A stretch of DNA of 64,000 nucleotides from Enterobacter cloacae complex sp. R_G8 (GCF_024599795.1 NZ_CP102246.1:372001-436000), one strand, 5' to 3'; positions 1 to 9,727 are shown, numbered from the stretch's first letter. The notes: generated from the letters alone by a model not told the origin. Program-made: numbers and translations.

Positions 1-224
1 CGGCGATGGGCTTTATCAACATCGAGCAGAACCGCATCATCAAGATCTTCTCGGTGGTATCGGTGGTATTCCTGCCGCCGACGCTGGTGGCATCCAGCTA
101 CGGGATGAACTTTGAGTTTATGCCGGAGCTGAAGTGGAGTTTCGGCTACCCGGGCGCGATTATCTTTATGATCCTCGCCGGGCTGGCGCCGTATCTCTAT
201 TTCAAGCGTCGCAACTGGTTGTAA
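1..224 (+). CDS. corA: Magnesium/cobalt channel CorA, C-terminal end (partial)
   Basis: Only the last 74 codons are present; the gene enters from the left edge in frame 3. The visible part carries the CorA signature YGMNF, the periplasmic loop residues MPEL that follow it, and the two membrane helices on either side of the loop. It ends in a basic cytoplasmic tail (FKRRNWL). CorA is a pentameric inner-membrane channel importing Mg2+ and also Co2+ and Ni2+; the GMN loop selects hydrated Mg2+. The gene converges on rarD, with a REP-like palindrome between the two stops. Identity is very secure despite the truncation by the window. Confidence 0.96.
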   Translation, partial: AMGFINIEQNRIIKIFSVVSVVFLPPTLVASSYGMNFEFMPELKWSFGYPGAIIFMILAGLAPYLYFKRRNWL

Positions 225-269
225 TAAATCTGGCGGGTGCGCTGCGCTTACCCGCTCTACGATCGAATT

Positions 270-305
270 CCCTCTCCCGGTGGGAGAGGGTTAGGGTGAG
301 GGGAA
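270..305. repeat. REP-like palindrome, copy 1
   Basis: A perfect 9-bp inverted repeat, CCCTCTCCC / GGGAGAGGG with a 3-base loop, is followed by the asymmetric tail TTAGGGTGAGGGG. It lies between the 3' ends of convergent corA and rarD. The same unit recurs at 59787 and 63890, with a degenerate copy at 40278. It may act as a transcript-end stabiliser or bidirectional terminator; that role is inferred. Confidence 0.8.
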
Positions 306-307
306 GA

Positions 308-1204
308 TCACAGCCCTTTACGTACCCGGCGCTGGGTATAAATCGCATCTGCGACAAAAATCGCCAGTGCTACCCAGATAAACGCGAACGTCACCATCTT
401 ATCCGCACCCGGCACTTCGCCGTAAAACACCACCGCCAGCAGGAACATCAGCGTTGGGCCGATGTACTGGAAAAAGCCCAGCGTGGACAGACGCAGGCGG
501 GTTGCCGCACCGGTAAAGCAGAGCAGTGGGATGGTCGTCACCACCCCTGCGGCCATCAGCATCACATTCAGGGACCACGGGTTGCTGCCCATGTGGCTGG
601 TCGGGCTGTCGGCAATGGCGAACAGATAGATAGCGGCCACCGGCAACAGCCACAGGGTTTCAAACAGCATCCCGGTTTGCGCTTCCACGGCAATCTTCTT
701 ACGCACCAGCCCGTAGAACGCAAAGCTGAACGCCAGCCCCAGCGCAATAACAGGCAGTGAACCGAAGGTCCACAGCTGAACCAGCACGCCGCAGAAGGCG
801 AGGATCACCGCCAGCCACTGCATCCGGCGGAAGCGCTCGCCGAGGAAAATCATCCCCAGCACAATATTCACCAGCGGGTTAATAAAATACCCCAGACTCG
901 CTTCGAGCATGTGATGGTTATTCACCGCCCAGATAAACAGCAGCCAGTTTCCGCCAATCAGTACTGCCGAGAGTGCCAGCAGAAAGATCTTCTTCGGAGT
1001 TTGTAGCAGCGTTTTGACGCCAGACCACTGACGACTAACGCTCATCAGCGCGATCATGAAGAAGAAGGACCAGATGACGCGATGAGTGAGGATCTCATCG
1101 GCCGGTACGTAAGCGATAAACTTAAAGTAAGCGGGTGCGATACCCCAAATAAAATAAGCGGCAAGGGCGAGTAGCACGCCCTGCCGCGTCTGTTTAGCAT
1201 CCAT
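308..1204 (-). CDS. rarD: EamA/DMT-family permease RarD
   Basis: A 298-residue inner-membrane protein of the drug/metabolite transporter superfamily, with about ten hydrophobic helices and the family start MDAKQTRQGVLLALAAYFIW. The E. coli name comes from chloramphenicol-sensitivity work; the substrate is not known. An upstream in-frame ATG would add six residues. I chose the inner ATG at 1204 because it matches the family N-terminus, and the protein is then close to the E. coli length of 296. It lies 51 bases after yigI on the same strand, so the two are probably cotranscribed. Confidence 0.93.
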   Translation of the reverse strand: MDAKQTRQGVLLALAAYFIWGIAPAYFKFIAYVPADEILTHRVIWSFFFMIALMSVSRQWSGVKTLLQTPKKIFLLALSAVLIGGNWLLFIWAVNNHHMLEASLGYFINPLVNIVLGMIFLGERFRRMQWLAVILAFCGVLVQLWTFGSLPVIALGLAFSFAFYGLVRKKIAVEAQTGMLFETLWLLPVAAIYLFAIADSPTSHMGSNPWSLNVMLMAAGVVTTIPLLCFTGAATRLRLSTLGFFQYIGPTLMFLLAVVFYGEVPGADKMVTFAFIWVALAIFVADAIYTQRRVRKGL

Positions 1205-1255
1205 CGGGAAAATCCGTGACAAAAAAGTGAATCAACTTTACCCGATTTTTCGGCT

Positions 1256-1723
1256 TCAACCCACCATATAAGTGGCTGTTGCGCTGGCGATATAAAGTTG
1301 TTCTTCGTTATGCAGTTCAACACGCGCGACGGCAACCTTGTTCCCCGCGCGCAGCAGGCTGCTGGTACAGGTGAAGCGGTTTCCGCGCCCGGGACGCAGG
1401 TAATCGACGCGTAAGTCGATGGTACCCATACGGGATAACCGCTGGCGCAGTTCGTCTTCGTTGATGGTGTCATGGCGCGTCAGGGTGCTGCCAACGCATA
1501 CCAGCCCTGCCGCCACGTCCAGCGCGGAGGCAATCACCCCGCCATGCAAAATGCTCTGCGCCCAGTTGCCTACCATCATCGGCTGGTTGTTAAAACTGAG
1601 CTGGGCAAAGGCTTTCTCGTACCGCTCCAGCTCCAGTCCCAGCGCGCGGTTAAACGGCATATGGTAAACAAAAATCTCGCCCACGAGTTTTAACGCTTCT
1701 TCGGCGGTAAGCATGGCTGACAT
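1256..1723 (-). CDS. yigI: Hotdog-fold acyl-CoA thioesterase YigI
   Basis: 155 residues, the same length as E. coli YigI. The central part, with [16 protein letters not shown] around residues 58-73, is the substrate-channel helix typical of PaaI/YigI-type hotdog thioesterases, which hydrolyse acyl-CoA esters in the cytoplasm. YigI is reported to act on medium- and long-chain acyl-CoA; the exact substrate here is inferred. It is the first gene of a leftward pair with rarD and is divergent from pldA. Confidence 0.9.
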   Translation of the reverse strand: MSAMLTAEEALKLVGEIFVYHMPFNRALGLELERYEKAFAQLSFNNQPMMVGNWAQSILHGGVIASALDVAAGLVCVGSTLTRHDTINEDELRQRLSRMGTIDLRVDYLRPGRGNRFTCTSSLLRAGNKVAVARVELHNEEQLYIASATATYMVG

Positions 1724-1885
1724 GAGGCATCACATCCTTAATGTTAATGAAATGTTGATTTTATGCCTGGGCAAGCAAGAATGCCACTTTCAGAAACGAG
1801 GATGCAGAAGTTGCGACAGAAGTCTGTAGAATGTGCGCCATATAACAATTCGAGTCTTTTAACACTTTGCAGGAGATCACCACCG

Positions 1886-2755
1886 ATGCGGACGTATCTG
1901 GCCTGGTTACTGGCAGCGGTTGCACTGCCCCTCACAGCATATGCACAGGAAGCGACAGTCAAAGAAGTGCACGATACGCCAGCTGTTCGCGGTAGCATTA
2001 TCGCTAACCTGCTGCAGGAGCATGATAATCCGTTCACGCTCTACCCGTACGACACCAACTATGTGCTTTACACCTGGACCAGCGATCTCAACAAAGAGGC
2101 GATTCGCTCCTATGACTGGGCTGAGAATGCGCGTAAAGATGAGGTGAAGTATCAGCTCAGCCTCGCGTTCCCATTCTGGCGCGGCATTCTGGGGCCGAAT
2201 TCGGTACTCGGGGCGTCTTATACGCAGAAATCCTGGTGGCAGCTTTCCAACAGCGGTGAATCTTCACCGTTCCGTGAAACCAACTATGAGCCACAGCTGT
2301 TTCTGGGTTTCGCAACGGATTATGAGTTTGCAGGCTGGACATTGCGTGACGTTGAAGTGGGCTTCAACCATGACTCCAACGGCCGTTCCGATCCCACCTC
2401 ACGTAGCTGGAACCGCGCCTATACGCGCCTGATGGCGCAGAATGGTAATTTGATGGTGGAAGTGAAGCCGTGGTACGTGGTGGGCAGCACCGATGACAAC
2501 CCGGATATCACCAAATATATGGGCTACTATCAGCTCAAAATTGGTTATCAGTTGGGTGATGCGGTACTGAGCGCCAGGGGCCAGTACAACTGGAACACCG
2601 GTTACGGTGGCGCAGAAGTGGGCTTAAGCTACCCGATGACCAAACACGTGCGTATTTATACCCAGGTCTACAGCGGTTACGGCGAGTCGCTCATCGATTA
2701 CAACTTCAACCAGACCCGCGTGGGTGTGGGCGTAATGCTGAACGATATTTTCTAG
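1886..2755 (+). CDS. pldA: Outer membrane phospholipase A1
   Basis: 289 residues, as in E. coli. A signal peptide of about 20 residues ending at AYA|QEA is followed by a 12-strand outer-membrane beta-barrel ending in F. The catalytic block NHDSNGRSDPTSRSWNR contains the active-site His and Ser, and a dimerising calcium-dependent mechanism is known for the family. It cleaves phospholipids that have moved to the outer leaflet. The open frame extends upstream to 1763, but the ATG at 1886 is preceded by AGGAG at 1871 and gives the proper signal peptide. A hairpin at 2798 follows the gene. Confidence 0.96.
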   Translation: MRTYLAWLLAAVALPLTAYAQEATVKEVHDTPAVRGSIIANLLQEHDNPFTLYPYDTNYVLYTWTSDLNKEAIRSYDWAENARKDEVKYQLSLAFPFWRGILGPNSVLGASYTQKSWWQLSNSGESSPFRETNYEPQLFLGFATDYEFAGWTLRDVEVGFNHDSNGRSDPTSRSWNRAYTRLMAQNGNLMVEVKPWYVVGSTDDNPDITKYMGYYQLKIGYQLGDAVLSARGQYNWNTGYGGAEVGLSYPMTKHVRIYTQVYSGYGESLIDYNFNQTRVGVGVMLNDIF

Positions 2756-2797
2756 GTTGCTCGAATGTTTTTGCGTTAATCGTTGAAGTTTCTCTCT

Positions 2798-2828
2798 CAG
2801 GCGCTGAAAATAGCGCCTGTTTCATTTC
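2798..2828 (+). terminator. Probable pldA terminator
   Basis: A perfect 8-bp stem, CAGGCGCT / AGCGCCTG with a GAAAAT loop, is followed by TTTCATTT. It sits 42 bases after the pldA stop and just upstream of the recQ start region. The U-run is interrupted, so some readthrough into recQ is possible. Confidence 0.6.
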
Positions 2829-2845
2829 TGGCATATGGGGTTAAC

Positions 2846-4675
2846 GTGGCGCAGGCGGAAGTATTGAATCAGGAATCGCTGGCTAAACAGGTTTTGCATG
2901 AAACCTTTGGCTATCAGCAATTCCGTCCTGGCCAGGAAACCATCATTGAAACCGTGCTGGAAGGTCGTGATTGCCTGGTGGTAATGCCGACCGGTGGCGG
3001 TAAATCGCTCTGCTATCAGGTGCCTGCACTGGTACTTAATGGCCTGACGGTCGTGGTATCGCCGCTGATTTCTCTGATGAAAGACCAGGTTGACCAACTG
3101 CTCGCCAACGGCGTGGCAGCGGCCTGTCTTAACTCCACGCAAACCCGCGAGCAGCAGCAAGAGGTGATGGCCGGTTGCCGTACCGGACAGATTCGCTTGC
3201 TGTATATCGCGCCAGAACGTCTGATGCTGGATAACTTCATCGACCATCTGGCGCACTGGAATCCCGTTCTGCTGGCCGTTGATGAAGCGCACTGTATTTC
3301 GCAATGGGGCCACGACTTCCGCCCGGAATATGCCGCACTTGGCCAGCTTCGCCAGCGCTTCCCCGAACTGCCGTTTATGGCGCTGACCGCCACGGCAGAT
3401 GACACCACGCGGCTGGATATCGTCCGCCTGCTGGGGCTGAACGACCCGCTTATCCAGGTCAGCAGTTTCGACCGCCCGAACATCCGCTATATGCTGATGG
3501 AAAAGTTCAAGCCGCTGGATCAGCTTCTGCGTTATGTGCAGGAGCAGCGCGGCAAGTCAGGCATCATTTACTGTAACAGCCGCGCGAAGGTGGAAGACAC
3601 CGCTGCGCGTCTGCAAAACCGCGGCTTTAGCGCGGCGGCCTATCATGCCGGGTTAGAAAACCATATCCGCGCCGACGTGCAGGAAAAATTCCAGCGCGAT
3701 GATCTGCAGATTGTGGTGGCGACGGTGGCATTCGGGATGGGCATTAACAAGCCCAACGTCCGCTTTGTGGTGCACTTCGATATTCCACGAAATATCGAAT
3801 CCTACTATCAGGAAACCGGCCGCGCCGGACGTGATGGCCTGCCTGCGGAAGCGATGCTGTTTTACGATCCGGCCGATATGGCGTGGCTGCGCCGCTGTCT
3901 GGAAGAGAAACCGCAGGGACAGCTGCAGGATATCGAGCGTCACAAGCTCAACGCCATGGGTGCGTTTGCTGAAGCGCAAACCTGCCGCCGTCTGGTGCTG
4001 CTCAACTACTTTGGTGAGGGGCGTCAGGAGCCGTGCGGCAACTGCGATATCTGTCTCGACCCGCCGAAGCAGTACGATGGCCTGATGGACGCGCGTAAGG
4101 CGCTCTCGACCATTTACCGTGTGAACCAGCGCTTCGGGATGGGCTATGTGGTGGAAGTGTTACGTGGCGCCAATAACCAGCGTATCCGCGACATGGGCCA
4201 CGATAAGCTGCCCGTCTACGGTATTGGTAAGGACCAGAGCCACGAGCATTGGGTCAGCATTATTCGCCAGTTGATTCACCTCGGCTTTGCCACACAGAAC
4301 ATCGCCCAGCACTCCGCGCTTCAGCTCACCGAAGCTGCGCGTCCGGTACTGCGCGGGGATGTTGAACTCAAGCTCGCCGTGCCGCGCGTTGTCGCCCTGA
4401 AACCGCGGGTGATGCAAAAATCTTACGGCGGTAACTACGATCGCAAGCTGTTTGCCAAACTGCGCAAGCTGCGTAAAGCGATTGCTGATGAAGAGAACAT
4501 TCCGCCATATGTGGTCTTCAACGACGCGACGCTGATCGAGATGGCCGAGCAAATGCCGCTCAGCGCCAGCGAAATGCTCAGCGTCAACGGCGTCGGTACG
4601 CGCAAGCTGGAGCGCTTTGGTAAAGCGTTCATGGCGCTCATCCGTTCACATGCCGATGGTGATGATGAGGAGTAG
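2846..4675 (+). CDS. recQ: ATP-dependent DNA helicase RecQ
   Basis: 609 residues from a GTG start, identical in length to E. coli RecQ. Visible parts in order: Walker A TGGGKS around residues 49-54, the DEAH box at 146-149, the helicase motif QETGRAGRDG, the RQC zinc site (one Cys after QT, then CGNCDIC), and a C-terminal HRDC domain. It unwinds 3'-5' in RecF-pathway repair and fork restart. The frame is open back to 2783, but GTG at 2846 (GVNVAQAEVL, with a GGGG ribosome site upstream) reproduces the family N-terminus; the upstream in-frame codons overlap the pldA terminator hairpin. Confidence 0.97.
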   Translation: MAQAEVLNQESLAKQVLHETFGYQQFRPGQETIIETVLEGRDCLVVMPTGGGKSLCYQVPALVLNGLTVVVSPLISLMKDQVDQLLANGVAAACLNSTQTREQQQEVMAGCRTGQIRLLYIAPERLMLDNFIDHLAHWNPVLLAVDEAHCISQWGHDFRPEYAALGQLRQRFPELPFMALTATADDTTRLDIVRLLGLNDPLIQVSSFDRPNIRYMLMEKFKPLDQLLRYVQEQRGKSGIIYCNSRAKVEDTAARLQNRGFSAAAYHAGLENHIRADVQEKFQRDDLQIVVATVAFGMGINKPNVRFVVHFDIPRNIESYYQETGRAGRDGLPAEAMLFYDPADMAWLRRCLEEKPQGQLQDIERHKLNAMGAFAEAQTCRRLVLLNYFGEGRQEPCGNCDICLDPPKQYDGLMDARKALSTIYRVNQRFGMGYVVEVLRGANNQRIRDMGHDKLPVYGIGKDQSHEHWVSIIRQLIHLGFATQNIAQHSALQLTEAARPVLRGDVELKLAVPRVVALKPRVMQKSYGGNYDRKLFAKLRKLRKAIADEENIPPYVVFNDATLIEMAEQMPLSASEMLSVNGVGTRKLERFGKAFMALIRSHADGDDEE

Positions 4676-4736
4676 TCAGCCGGGCAAAAAAGTGCCAGGA
4701 TGATGACTCACTGAATTATTTCCCCGCGAGCTAATT

Positions 4737-5357
4737 ATGTTAATGCTATTTCTTACCGTGGCGTTAGTGCACATCGTTGCGCTGATGAGCCCAGGCCCTG
4801 ACTTTTTCTTCGTGTCACAAACCGCCGTCAGCCGCTCCCGCAAAGAGGCGATGATGGGCGTGCTCGGTATTACCATGGGCGTCATGGTCTGGGCGGCAGT
4901 CGCACTGCTCGGTCTGAACCTGATTCTGGCGAAGATGGCCTGGCTGCATAACATCATTATGGTCGGTGGTGGCCTGTACCTGTGCTGGATGGGCTACCAG
5001 ATGCTGCGCGGGGCGCTGAAGAAAGAAGAGAAAAAGCCGCAAGAGCCGAAGGTCGAGCTGGCTACGGGCGGCCGTAGCTTTGTGAAAGGGCTGCTGACCA
5101 ACCTGGCGAACCCGAAAGCGATTATCTATTTCGGCTCTGTCTTCTCCCTGTTCGTGGGCGACAGCGTGGGGGCGGGTGCGCGCTGGGGGATCTTCCTGCT
5201 GATCGTGGTTGAGACGTTTGCGTGGTTCACCGTTGTTGCCAGCCTGTTTGCCTTACCGGCGATGCGCCGTGGCTATCAGCGCATCGCGAAGTGGATTGAC
5301 GGCTTCGCCGGCGCGCTGTTCGCCGGCTTTGGTATTCATCTTATTATTTCTCGCTAA
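4737..5357 (+). CDS. rhtC: Threonine efflux protein RhtC
   Basis: 206 residues, LysE/RhtB superfamily, with about six membrane helices. The family motif [12 protein letters not shown] lies at residues 15-26 and the second-half motif [11 protein letters not shown] follows residue 110. It exports threonine (and homoserine weakly) from the cytoplasm. Its TAA stop shares bases with the stop of convergent rhtB, giving a 4-base overlap with no terminator between them. Length and sequence match E. coli RhtC closely. Confidence 0.95.
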   Translation: MLMLFLTVALVHIVALMSPGPDFFFVSQTAVSRSRKEAMMGVLGITMGVMVWAAVALLGLNLILAKMAWLHNIIMVGGGLYLCWMGYQMLRGALKKEEKKPQEPKVELATGGRSFVKGLLTNLANPKAIIYFGSVFSLFVGDSVGAGARWGIFLLIVVETFAWFTVVASLFALPAMRRGYQRIAKWIDGFAGALFAGFGIHLIISR

Positions 5358-5974
5358 GCGTGACGCGCTGACGCAAGCAGCGCGCCAACCAGCATAAACA
5401 GCGAACCAAAGACTTTATTCAGGGCCTTCATCTGTTTAGGCCCTTTAATCCATGCCGCAATTCGCTGCGCCAGCGTCGCGTAGCCAATCATCACAATAAT
5501 ATCGACAACAATGGTGGTCACGCCCAGGACTACGTACTGCATTACCTGCGGCTGATGCGGGACGATAAACTGTGGGAACAGGGCGGCCAGAAAAACGATG
5601 CTTTTGGGGTTGGTCAGATTCACAAACACCGCCCGCTTAAACAGGCGACCGCGCGTTTGCGTCCGGGCGAGGGTGTTCAGGTCAATCGAGCCTGCTGCGC
5701 GCCACTGCTGAATGCCGAGCCAAATCAGATACGCCGCACCGGCCCATTTCAGCACTTCAAACGCCAGCACCGAGCGGGAGAACAACGTCCCCAGACCAAT
5801 ACCGACCAGCACAATGTGAATACCCAGCCCAGCCTGCAAACCGGCAATAGACGCCACCGCCCCGCGATAACCGTGGTTAATGGAGGTTGTCATGGTATTA
5901 ATTGCGCCCGAACCCGGTGAAAGGCTGAGGATGATGGATGTCAGCAGGTAAGCGAACCACCACTCAAAGGTCAT
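5354..5974 (-). CDS. rhtB: Homoserine/homoserine lactone efflux protein RhtB
   Basis: 206 residues, paralogous to the adjacent rhtC. It has the LysE-family features [10 protein letters not shown] near residue 20 and [11 protein letters not shown] near residue 120, with about six membrane helices. It exports homoserine, homoserine lactone and threonine. It is transcribed toward rhtC and overlaps it by four bases at the stop codons. The rhtC/rhtB pair in opposite orientation is the same in E. coli. Confidence 0.95.
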   Translation of the reverse strand: MTFEWWFAYLLTSIILSLSPGSGAINTMTTSINHGYRGAVASIAGLQAGLGIHIVLVGIGLGTLFSRSVLAFEVLKWAGAAYLIWLGIQQWRAAGSIDLNTLARTQTRGRLFKRAVFVNLTNPKSIVFLAALFPQFIVPHQPQVMQYVVLGVTTIVVDIIVMIGYATLAQRIAAWIKGPKQMKALNKVFGSLFMLVGALLASARHA

Positions 5975-6085
5975 TTGAAACTCCCGAATCGTCTGTTTTT
6001 ATGCCACAATACGCTATTGTTGAGTCATTTTGTGACCGGTTACGAAAAAAACGATATTCCCTGAATTACGGGGGGTGGAAACCCG

Positions 6086-7078
6086 ATGTTGCAGCAGAAA
6101 AAGGACTGGGAAACACGAGAAAACGCATTTGCTGCTTTCTCCATGGGGCCGCTGACCGATTTCTGGCGCCAGCGTGAGGAAGATGAGTTTACAGGCGTCG
6201 GGAATATCCCGGTACGCTTTGTTCGTTTCCGTGATGTAAAAAACGATAGGGTCATCGTGGTCTGTCCCGGTCGTATTGAGAGCTACATTAAATACGCTGA
6301 ACTGGCCTATGACCTGTTCCATCTGGGCTTCGACGTGTTGATTATCGACCACCGCGGGCAGGGACTGTCCGGGCGTATGTTATCCGACACCCATCGCGGT
6401 CATGTGGATAACTTCAGCGATTATGTCGACGATCTTGCCGCATTCTGGCAGCAGGAAGTCGAGCCTGGACCGTGGCGTAAGCGCTATATTCTGGCGCACT
6501 CGATGGGCGGCGCGATTTCAACGCTGTTTTTACAACGTTATGAGCACCAGTGCGATGCCATTGCGCTCACCGCGCCGATGTATGGCATCGTCATGCGTTT
6601 TCCTGACTGGATGGTGCGCCATATCCTTGACTGGGCTGAGGGCCATCAGCGCATTCGTGAAGGGTACGCCATCGGGACGGGGCGCTGGCGCGCATTGCCG
6701 TTTGCTCTGAACGTGCTGACCCATAGCCGGCAACGGTATCGACGTAACCTGCGTTTTTATGCCGATGAACCGCGCCTGCGCGTAGGTGGCCCAACGTATC
6801 ATTGGGTACGGGAGGGCATTCTTGCCGGTGAACAGGTTCTGGCAGGGGTTGGTTGTGATGATACGCCGACGCTGCTGATCCAGGCAGAAGAAGAGCGTGT
6901 GGTGGATAACCGCATGCACGACCGTTTTTGTGAATTGCGCGCTGCCGCGGGTCACCCCTGTGAAGGGGGTAAACCACTGGTCATCAACGGCGCGTACCAT
7001 GAGATCCTTTTCGAAAAGGACGCTATGCGCTCAGTCGCGCTCAACGCCATTGTTGAATTTTTCGACAGGCATAACTGA
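6086..7078 (+). CDS. pldB: Lysophospholipase L2
   Basis: 330 residues, alpha/beta-hydrolase fold. The nucleophile elbow is AHSMGG with Ser139; the strand-turn DHRGQGLSGR lies near residue 88, and the C-terminal GAYHEILFE supplies the catalytic His. It deacylates 2-acyl lysophospholipids at the inner membrane and complements the outer-membrane phospholipase PldA encoded 3.3 kb upstream. The GGGG-rich stretch just before the ATG may serve as its ribosome site. yigL follows after 25 bases, suggesting a two-gene operon. Confidence 0.94.
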   Translation: MLQQKKDWETRENAFAAFSMGPLTDFWRQREEDEFTGVGNIPVRFVRFRDVKNDRVIVVCPGRIESYIKYAELAYDLFHLGFDVLIIDHRGQGLSGRMLSDTHRGHVDNFSDYVDDLAAFWQQEVEPGPWRKRYILAHSMGGAISTLFLQRYEHQCDAIALTAPMYGIVMRFPDWMVRHILDWAEGHQRIREGYAIGTGRWRALPFALNVLTHSRQRYRRNLRFYADEPRLRVGGPTYHWVREGILAGEQVLAGVGCDDTPTLLIQAEEERVVDNRMHDRFCELRAAAGHPCEGGKPLVINGAYHEILFEKDAMRSVALNAIVEFFDRHN

Positions 7079-7103
7079 TTTTTTATTGAGGTTAAATTTC
7101 CCT

Positions 7104-7904
7104 ATGTACCAGGTTGTTGCATCTGACTTAGATGGCACGCTGCTTTCCCCCGACCACACCCTGTCGCCTTACGCGAAAGAGACGTTAAAACTGCTGACTG
7201 CCCGCGGCGTGAACTTTGTGTTTGCCACCGGGCGCCACCACGTGGACGTGGGGCAGATCCGCGATAACCTGGAGATCAAATCGTACATGATCACCTCCAA
7301 CGGTGCGCGCGTGCACGACACCGATGGCAATCTGATCTTTACCCACAACCTGGATCGCGATATTGCCGCCGATCTGTTCGGTGTGGTGCACAATAATCCG
7401 GCTATCGTCACGAACGTTTACCGCGATGATGACTGGTTCATGAACCGTCATCGCCCGGAAGAGATGCGTTTCTTCAAAGAAGCGGTGTTTAACTACTCCC
7501 TGTATGAGCCAGGTCTGCTGGAGCCGGAAGGGATCAGCAAAGTCTTCTTTACCTGCGAAAGTCACGAAGAACTGCTGCCGCTGGAGCAGGCGATCAACGC
7601 CCGTTGGGGCGACCGCGTCAACGTAAGCTTCTCCACGCTGACCTGCCTGGAAGTGATGGCGGGGGGTGTCTCCAAAGGTCACGCCTTGGAAGCGGTAGCC
7701 AAACGCATGGGCTTTGAGCTGAAAGACTGTATCGCCTTTGGTGATGGCATGAACGATGCTGAGATGCTCTCGATGGCGGGTAAAGGCTGCATCATGCAGA
7801 ACGCGCACCAGCGCCTGAAAGACCTGCACCCGGAGCTGGAAGTGATCGGCACTAACGCAGACAACGCGGTACCGAAATATCTGCGCAAGCTGTTCCTTGA
7901 ATAA
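7104..7904 (+). CDS. yigL: HAD-superfamily phosphatase YigL
   Basis: 266 residues, Cof subfamily of haloacid dehalogenase phosphatases. Motif I is DLDGTL (Asp8, Asp10), motif II is TSNG near residue 70, and motif IV is GDGMND near residue 215. E. coli YigL dephosphorylates pyridoxal phosphate and sugar phosphates, and its mRNA is a known target of the SgrS small RNA under sugar-phosphate stress. I cannot tell whether an SgrS site is present here. The start at 7104 has a TGAGG ribosome site; the frame is open upstream into pldB. Confidence 0.93.
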   Translation: MYQVVASDLDGTLLSPDHTLSPYAKETLKLLTARGVNFVFATGRHHVDVGQIRDNLEIKSYMITSNGARVHDTDGNLIFTHNLDRDIAADLFGVVHNNPAIVTNVYRDDDWFMNRHRPEEMRFFKEAVFNYSLYEPGLLEPEGISKVFFTCESHEELLPLEQAINARWGDRVNVSFSTLTCLEVMAGGVSKGHALEAVAKRMGFELKDCIAFGDGMNDAEMLSMAGKGCIMQNAHQRLKDLHPELEVIGTNADNAVPKYLRKLFLE

Positions 7905-7986
7905 TCTTCATTTGATTATTTATCGCTCAGTTGTCAACTAAAGAGTTCGCTACAATGCCTCTCCTTCTTTCTGAGAGACAAGCATT

Positions 7987-8886
7987 GTGGCGCTACTCAT
8001 TATCACCACTATCCTGTGGGCCTTCTCCTTTAGCCTGATTGGCGAATACCTTGCCGGTTCGGTCGATAGCTATTTCTCGGTGCTGATGCGCGTGGGGCTG
8101 GCGGCGCTGGTGTTCCTGCCCTTTTTGCGGATGCGCGGACAATCACTGAAAACCATTCTGCTCTATATGCTGGTGGGGGCGATGCAGCTCGGCATCATGT
8201 ATCTGTTCAGCTTTCGGGCGTATATCTACTTGTCCGTTTCGGAGTTCCTGCTCTTTACGGTGCTGACGCCGCTCTACATCACGCTGATTTACGACCTGCT
8301 CAGCAGGCGTCGTCTGCGTTGGGGCTATCTGTTGAGCGCGGCGCTGGCGGTGATTGGCGCGGCGATTATTCGCTACGATAAAGTGAGCGATCACTTCTGG
8401 ACCGGCCTGATGTTCGTGCAGTTAGCAAACATCAGCTTCGCCATCGGCATGGTGGGCTACAAGCGCCTGATGGAAACCCGCCCGATGCCGCAGCACAACG
8501 CCTTTGCCTGGTTCTATCTGGGGGCGGCAGTGGTTGCGGTCGCGGCGTGGTTTATGCTGGGTAACCCGCAAAAGCTACCTACCACCTCCGTGCAGTGGGG
8601 CATTCTGGTCTGGCTGGGCGTGGTGGCCTCGGGGCTGGGGTACTTCATGTGGAACTACGGCGCTACACAGGTAGACGCCGGTACGCTGGGGATCATGAAC
8701 AATGTGCATGTACCCGCGGGGCTGCTGGTTAATCTTGCCATCTGGCAGCAACAGCCACACTGGCCAAGTTTCCTTATTGGGGGAGCGGTGATCCTGGCTT
8801 CGCTGTGGGTACATCGGCGTTGGGTCGCTCCGCGCTCCGCACAAACGGAAGATGGTCGCACGCGTGGTTCCGCGTTGAGCGAATAA
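7987..8886 (+). CDS. yigM: Biotin transporter YigM (EamA family)
   Basis: 299 residues from a GTG start, with ten predicted membrane helices and two EamA repeats. E. coli YigM was shown to be a high-affinity biotin uptake carrier, and this protein has the same length and layout. Biotin is the corepressor ligand of BirA, encoded at 38307 in this window. The 3' end overlaps the 3' end of metR by 113 bases on the opposite strand, so the last 37 codons lie antisense to metR. Confidence 0.9.
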   Translation: MALLIITTILWAFSFSLIGEYLAGSVDSYFSVLMRVGLAALVFLPFLRMRGQSLKTILLYMLVGAMQLGIMYLFSFRAYIYLSVSEFLLFTVLTPLYITLIYDLLSRRRLRWGYLLSAALAVIGAAIIRYDKVSDHFWTGLMFVQLANISFAIGMVGYKRLMETRPMPQHNAFAWFYLGAAVVAVAAWFMLGNPQKLPTTSVQWGILVWLGVVASGLGYFMWNYGATQVDAGTLGIMNNVHVPAGLLVNLAIWQQQPHWPSFLIGGAVILASLWVHRRWVAPRSAQTEDGRTRGSALSE

Positions 8887-9727
8887 ACGCTTCCGTAATC
8901 GGCTGACGCTGCTCGCCATCGCGCACGGCGGCGTACAGCCGGCTCCACAGTCCTTCACCCAGGGTTTTGGTGACCACCAGGCCCTGGCGTTCAAAACTCT
9001 CCACCACCCAATGCGGCAGCGCCGCGATGCCCATTCTGGCGGCCACCATCTGAATCAACAGCAACGTATTATCCACGCTTTTCAGCTGTGGGCTGATACC
9101 CGCTGGCTGCAGGAAATGGCGCCAGATGTCCAGGCGACTGCGCTGCACCGGGTATATCAGCAGTGTCTCAGTCGCCAGGTCTTCCGGGGTGATACGCGTC
9201 TTGCTGGCCAGCGGATGATCCGGCGCCAGCACCAGGCGCACCTCATAATCGAACATCGGTGAATAGTGCAGGCCACTACGTGGCAGGATGTCTGATGTCA
9301 TGACCAGATCCAGCTCGCCCTGCTGGAGAGACGGCTGCGGGTCAAACGTCACGCCGGAGGTAAAGTCCATCTCCACCTGCGGCCACTTCTGGCGGAAGTT
9401 CTCAAGCGCGGGAGTTAACCACTGAATACAGCTGTGGCACTCAATGGCGATACGCAATTTAGTCTGCTGCGGCTCATTACAGGACTGAAGCGCGCTGGCA
9501 ATCTGCGGCAGCACCTGATTAGCCAGTTGCAGGAGGATCTCGCCCTGCGGGGTAAAGCGCAGCGGCTGGCTCTTACGCACAAACAGACGAAAGCCGAGAC
9601 GTTGTTCCAGATCGCTGAACTGGTGAGAAAGGGCGGACTGAGTCTGGTGCAGTGAGGCCGCCGCCGCCGCGAGAGAACCGCAGTTTCGCAACGCTTGTAG
9701 CGTTTTCAGGTGTTTTATCTCGATCAT
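8774..9727 (-). CDS. metR: LysR-type regulator MetR
   Basis: 317 residues, as in E. coli. The N-terminal winged helix-turn-helix lies at about residues 17-40 ([20 protein letters not shown]), followed by a two-lobe effector domain that binds homocysteine. It activates metE, metH, glyA and related genes. It is divergent from its target metE across a 115-base region that holds a consensus MetR site and three MetJ boxes. The C-terminus overlaps yigM antisense by 113 bases. Confidence 0.96.
   Translation of the reverse strand: MIEIKHLKTLQALRNCGSLAAAAASLHQTQSALSHQFSDLEQRLGFRLFVRKSQPLRFTPQGEILLQLANQVLPQIASALQSCNEPQQTKLRIAIECHSCIQWLTPALENFRQKWPQVEMDFTSGVTFDPQPSLQQGELDLVMTSDILPRSGLHYSPMFDYEVRLVLAPDHPLASKTRITPEDLATETLLIYPVQRSRLDIWRHFLQPAGISPQLKSVDNTLLLIQMVAARMGIAALPHWVVESFERQGLVVTKTLGEGLWSRLYAAVRDGEQRQPITEAFIRSTRNHACDHLPFVRSAERPNADVPTAKPGSPLPQ

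Noticed and set aside
2783-2845. Longer RecQ N-terminus starting at 2783
   Set aside because: The extension crosses the pldA terminator hairpin and has no counterpart in RecQ proteins; GTG 2846 has a ribosome site and gives the family length.
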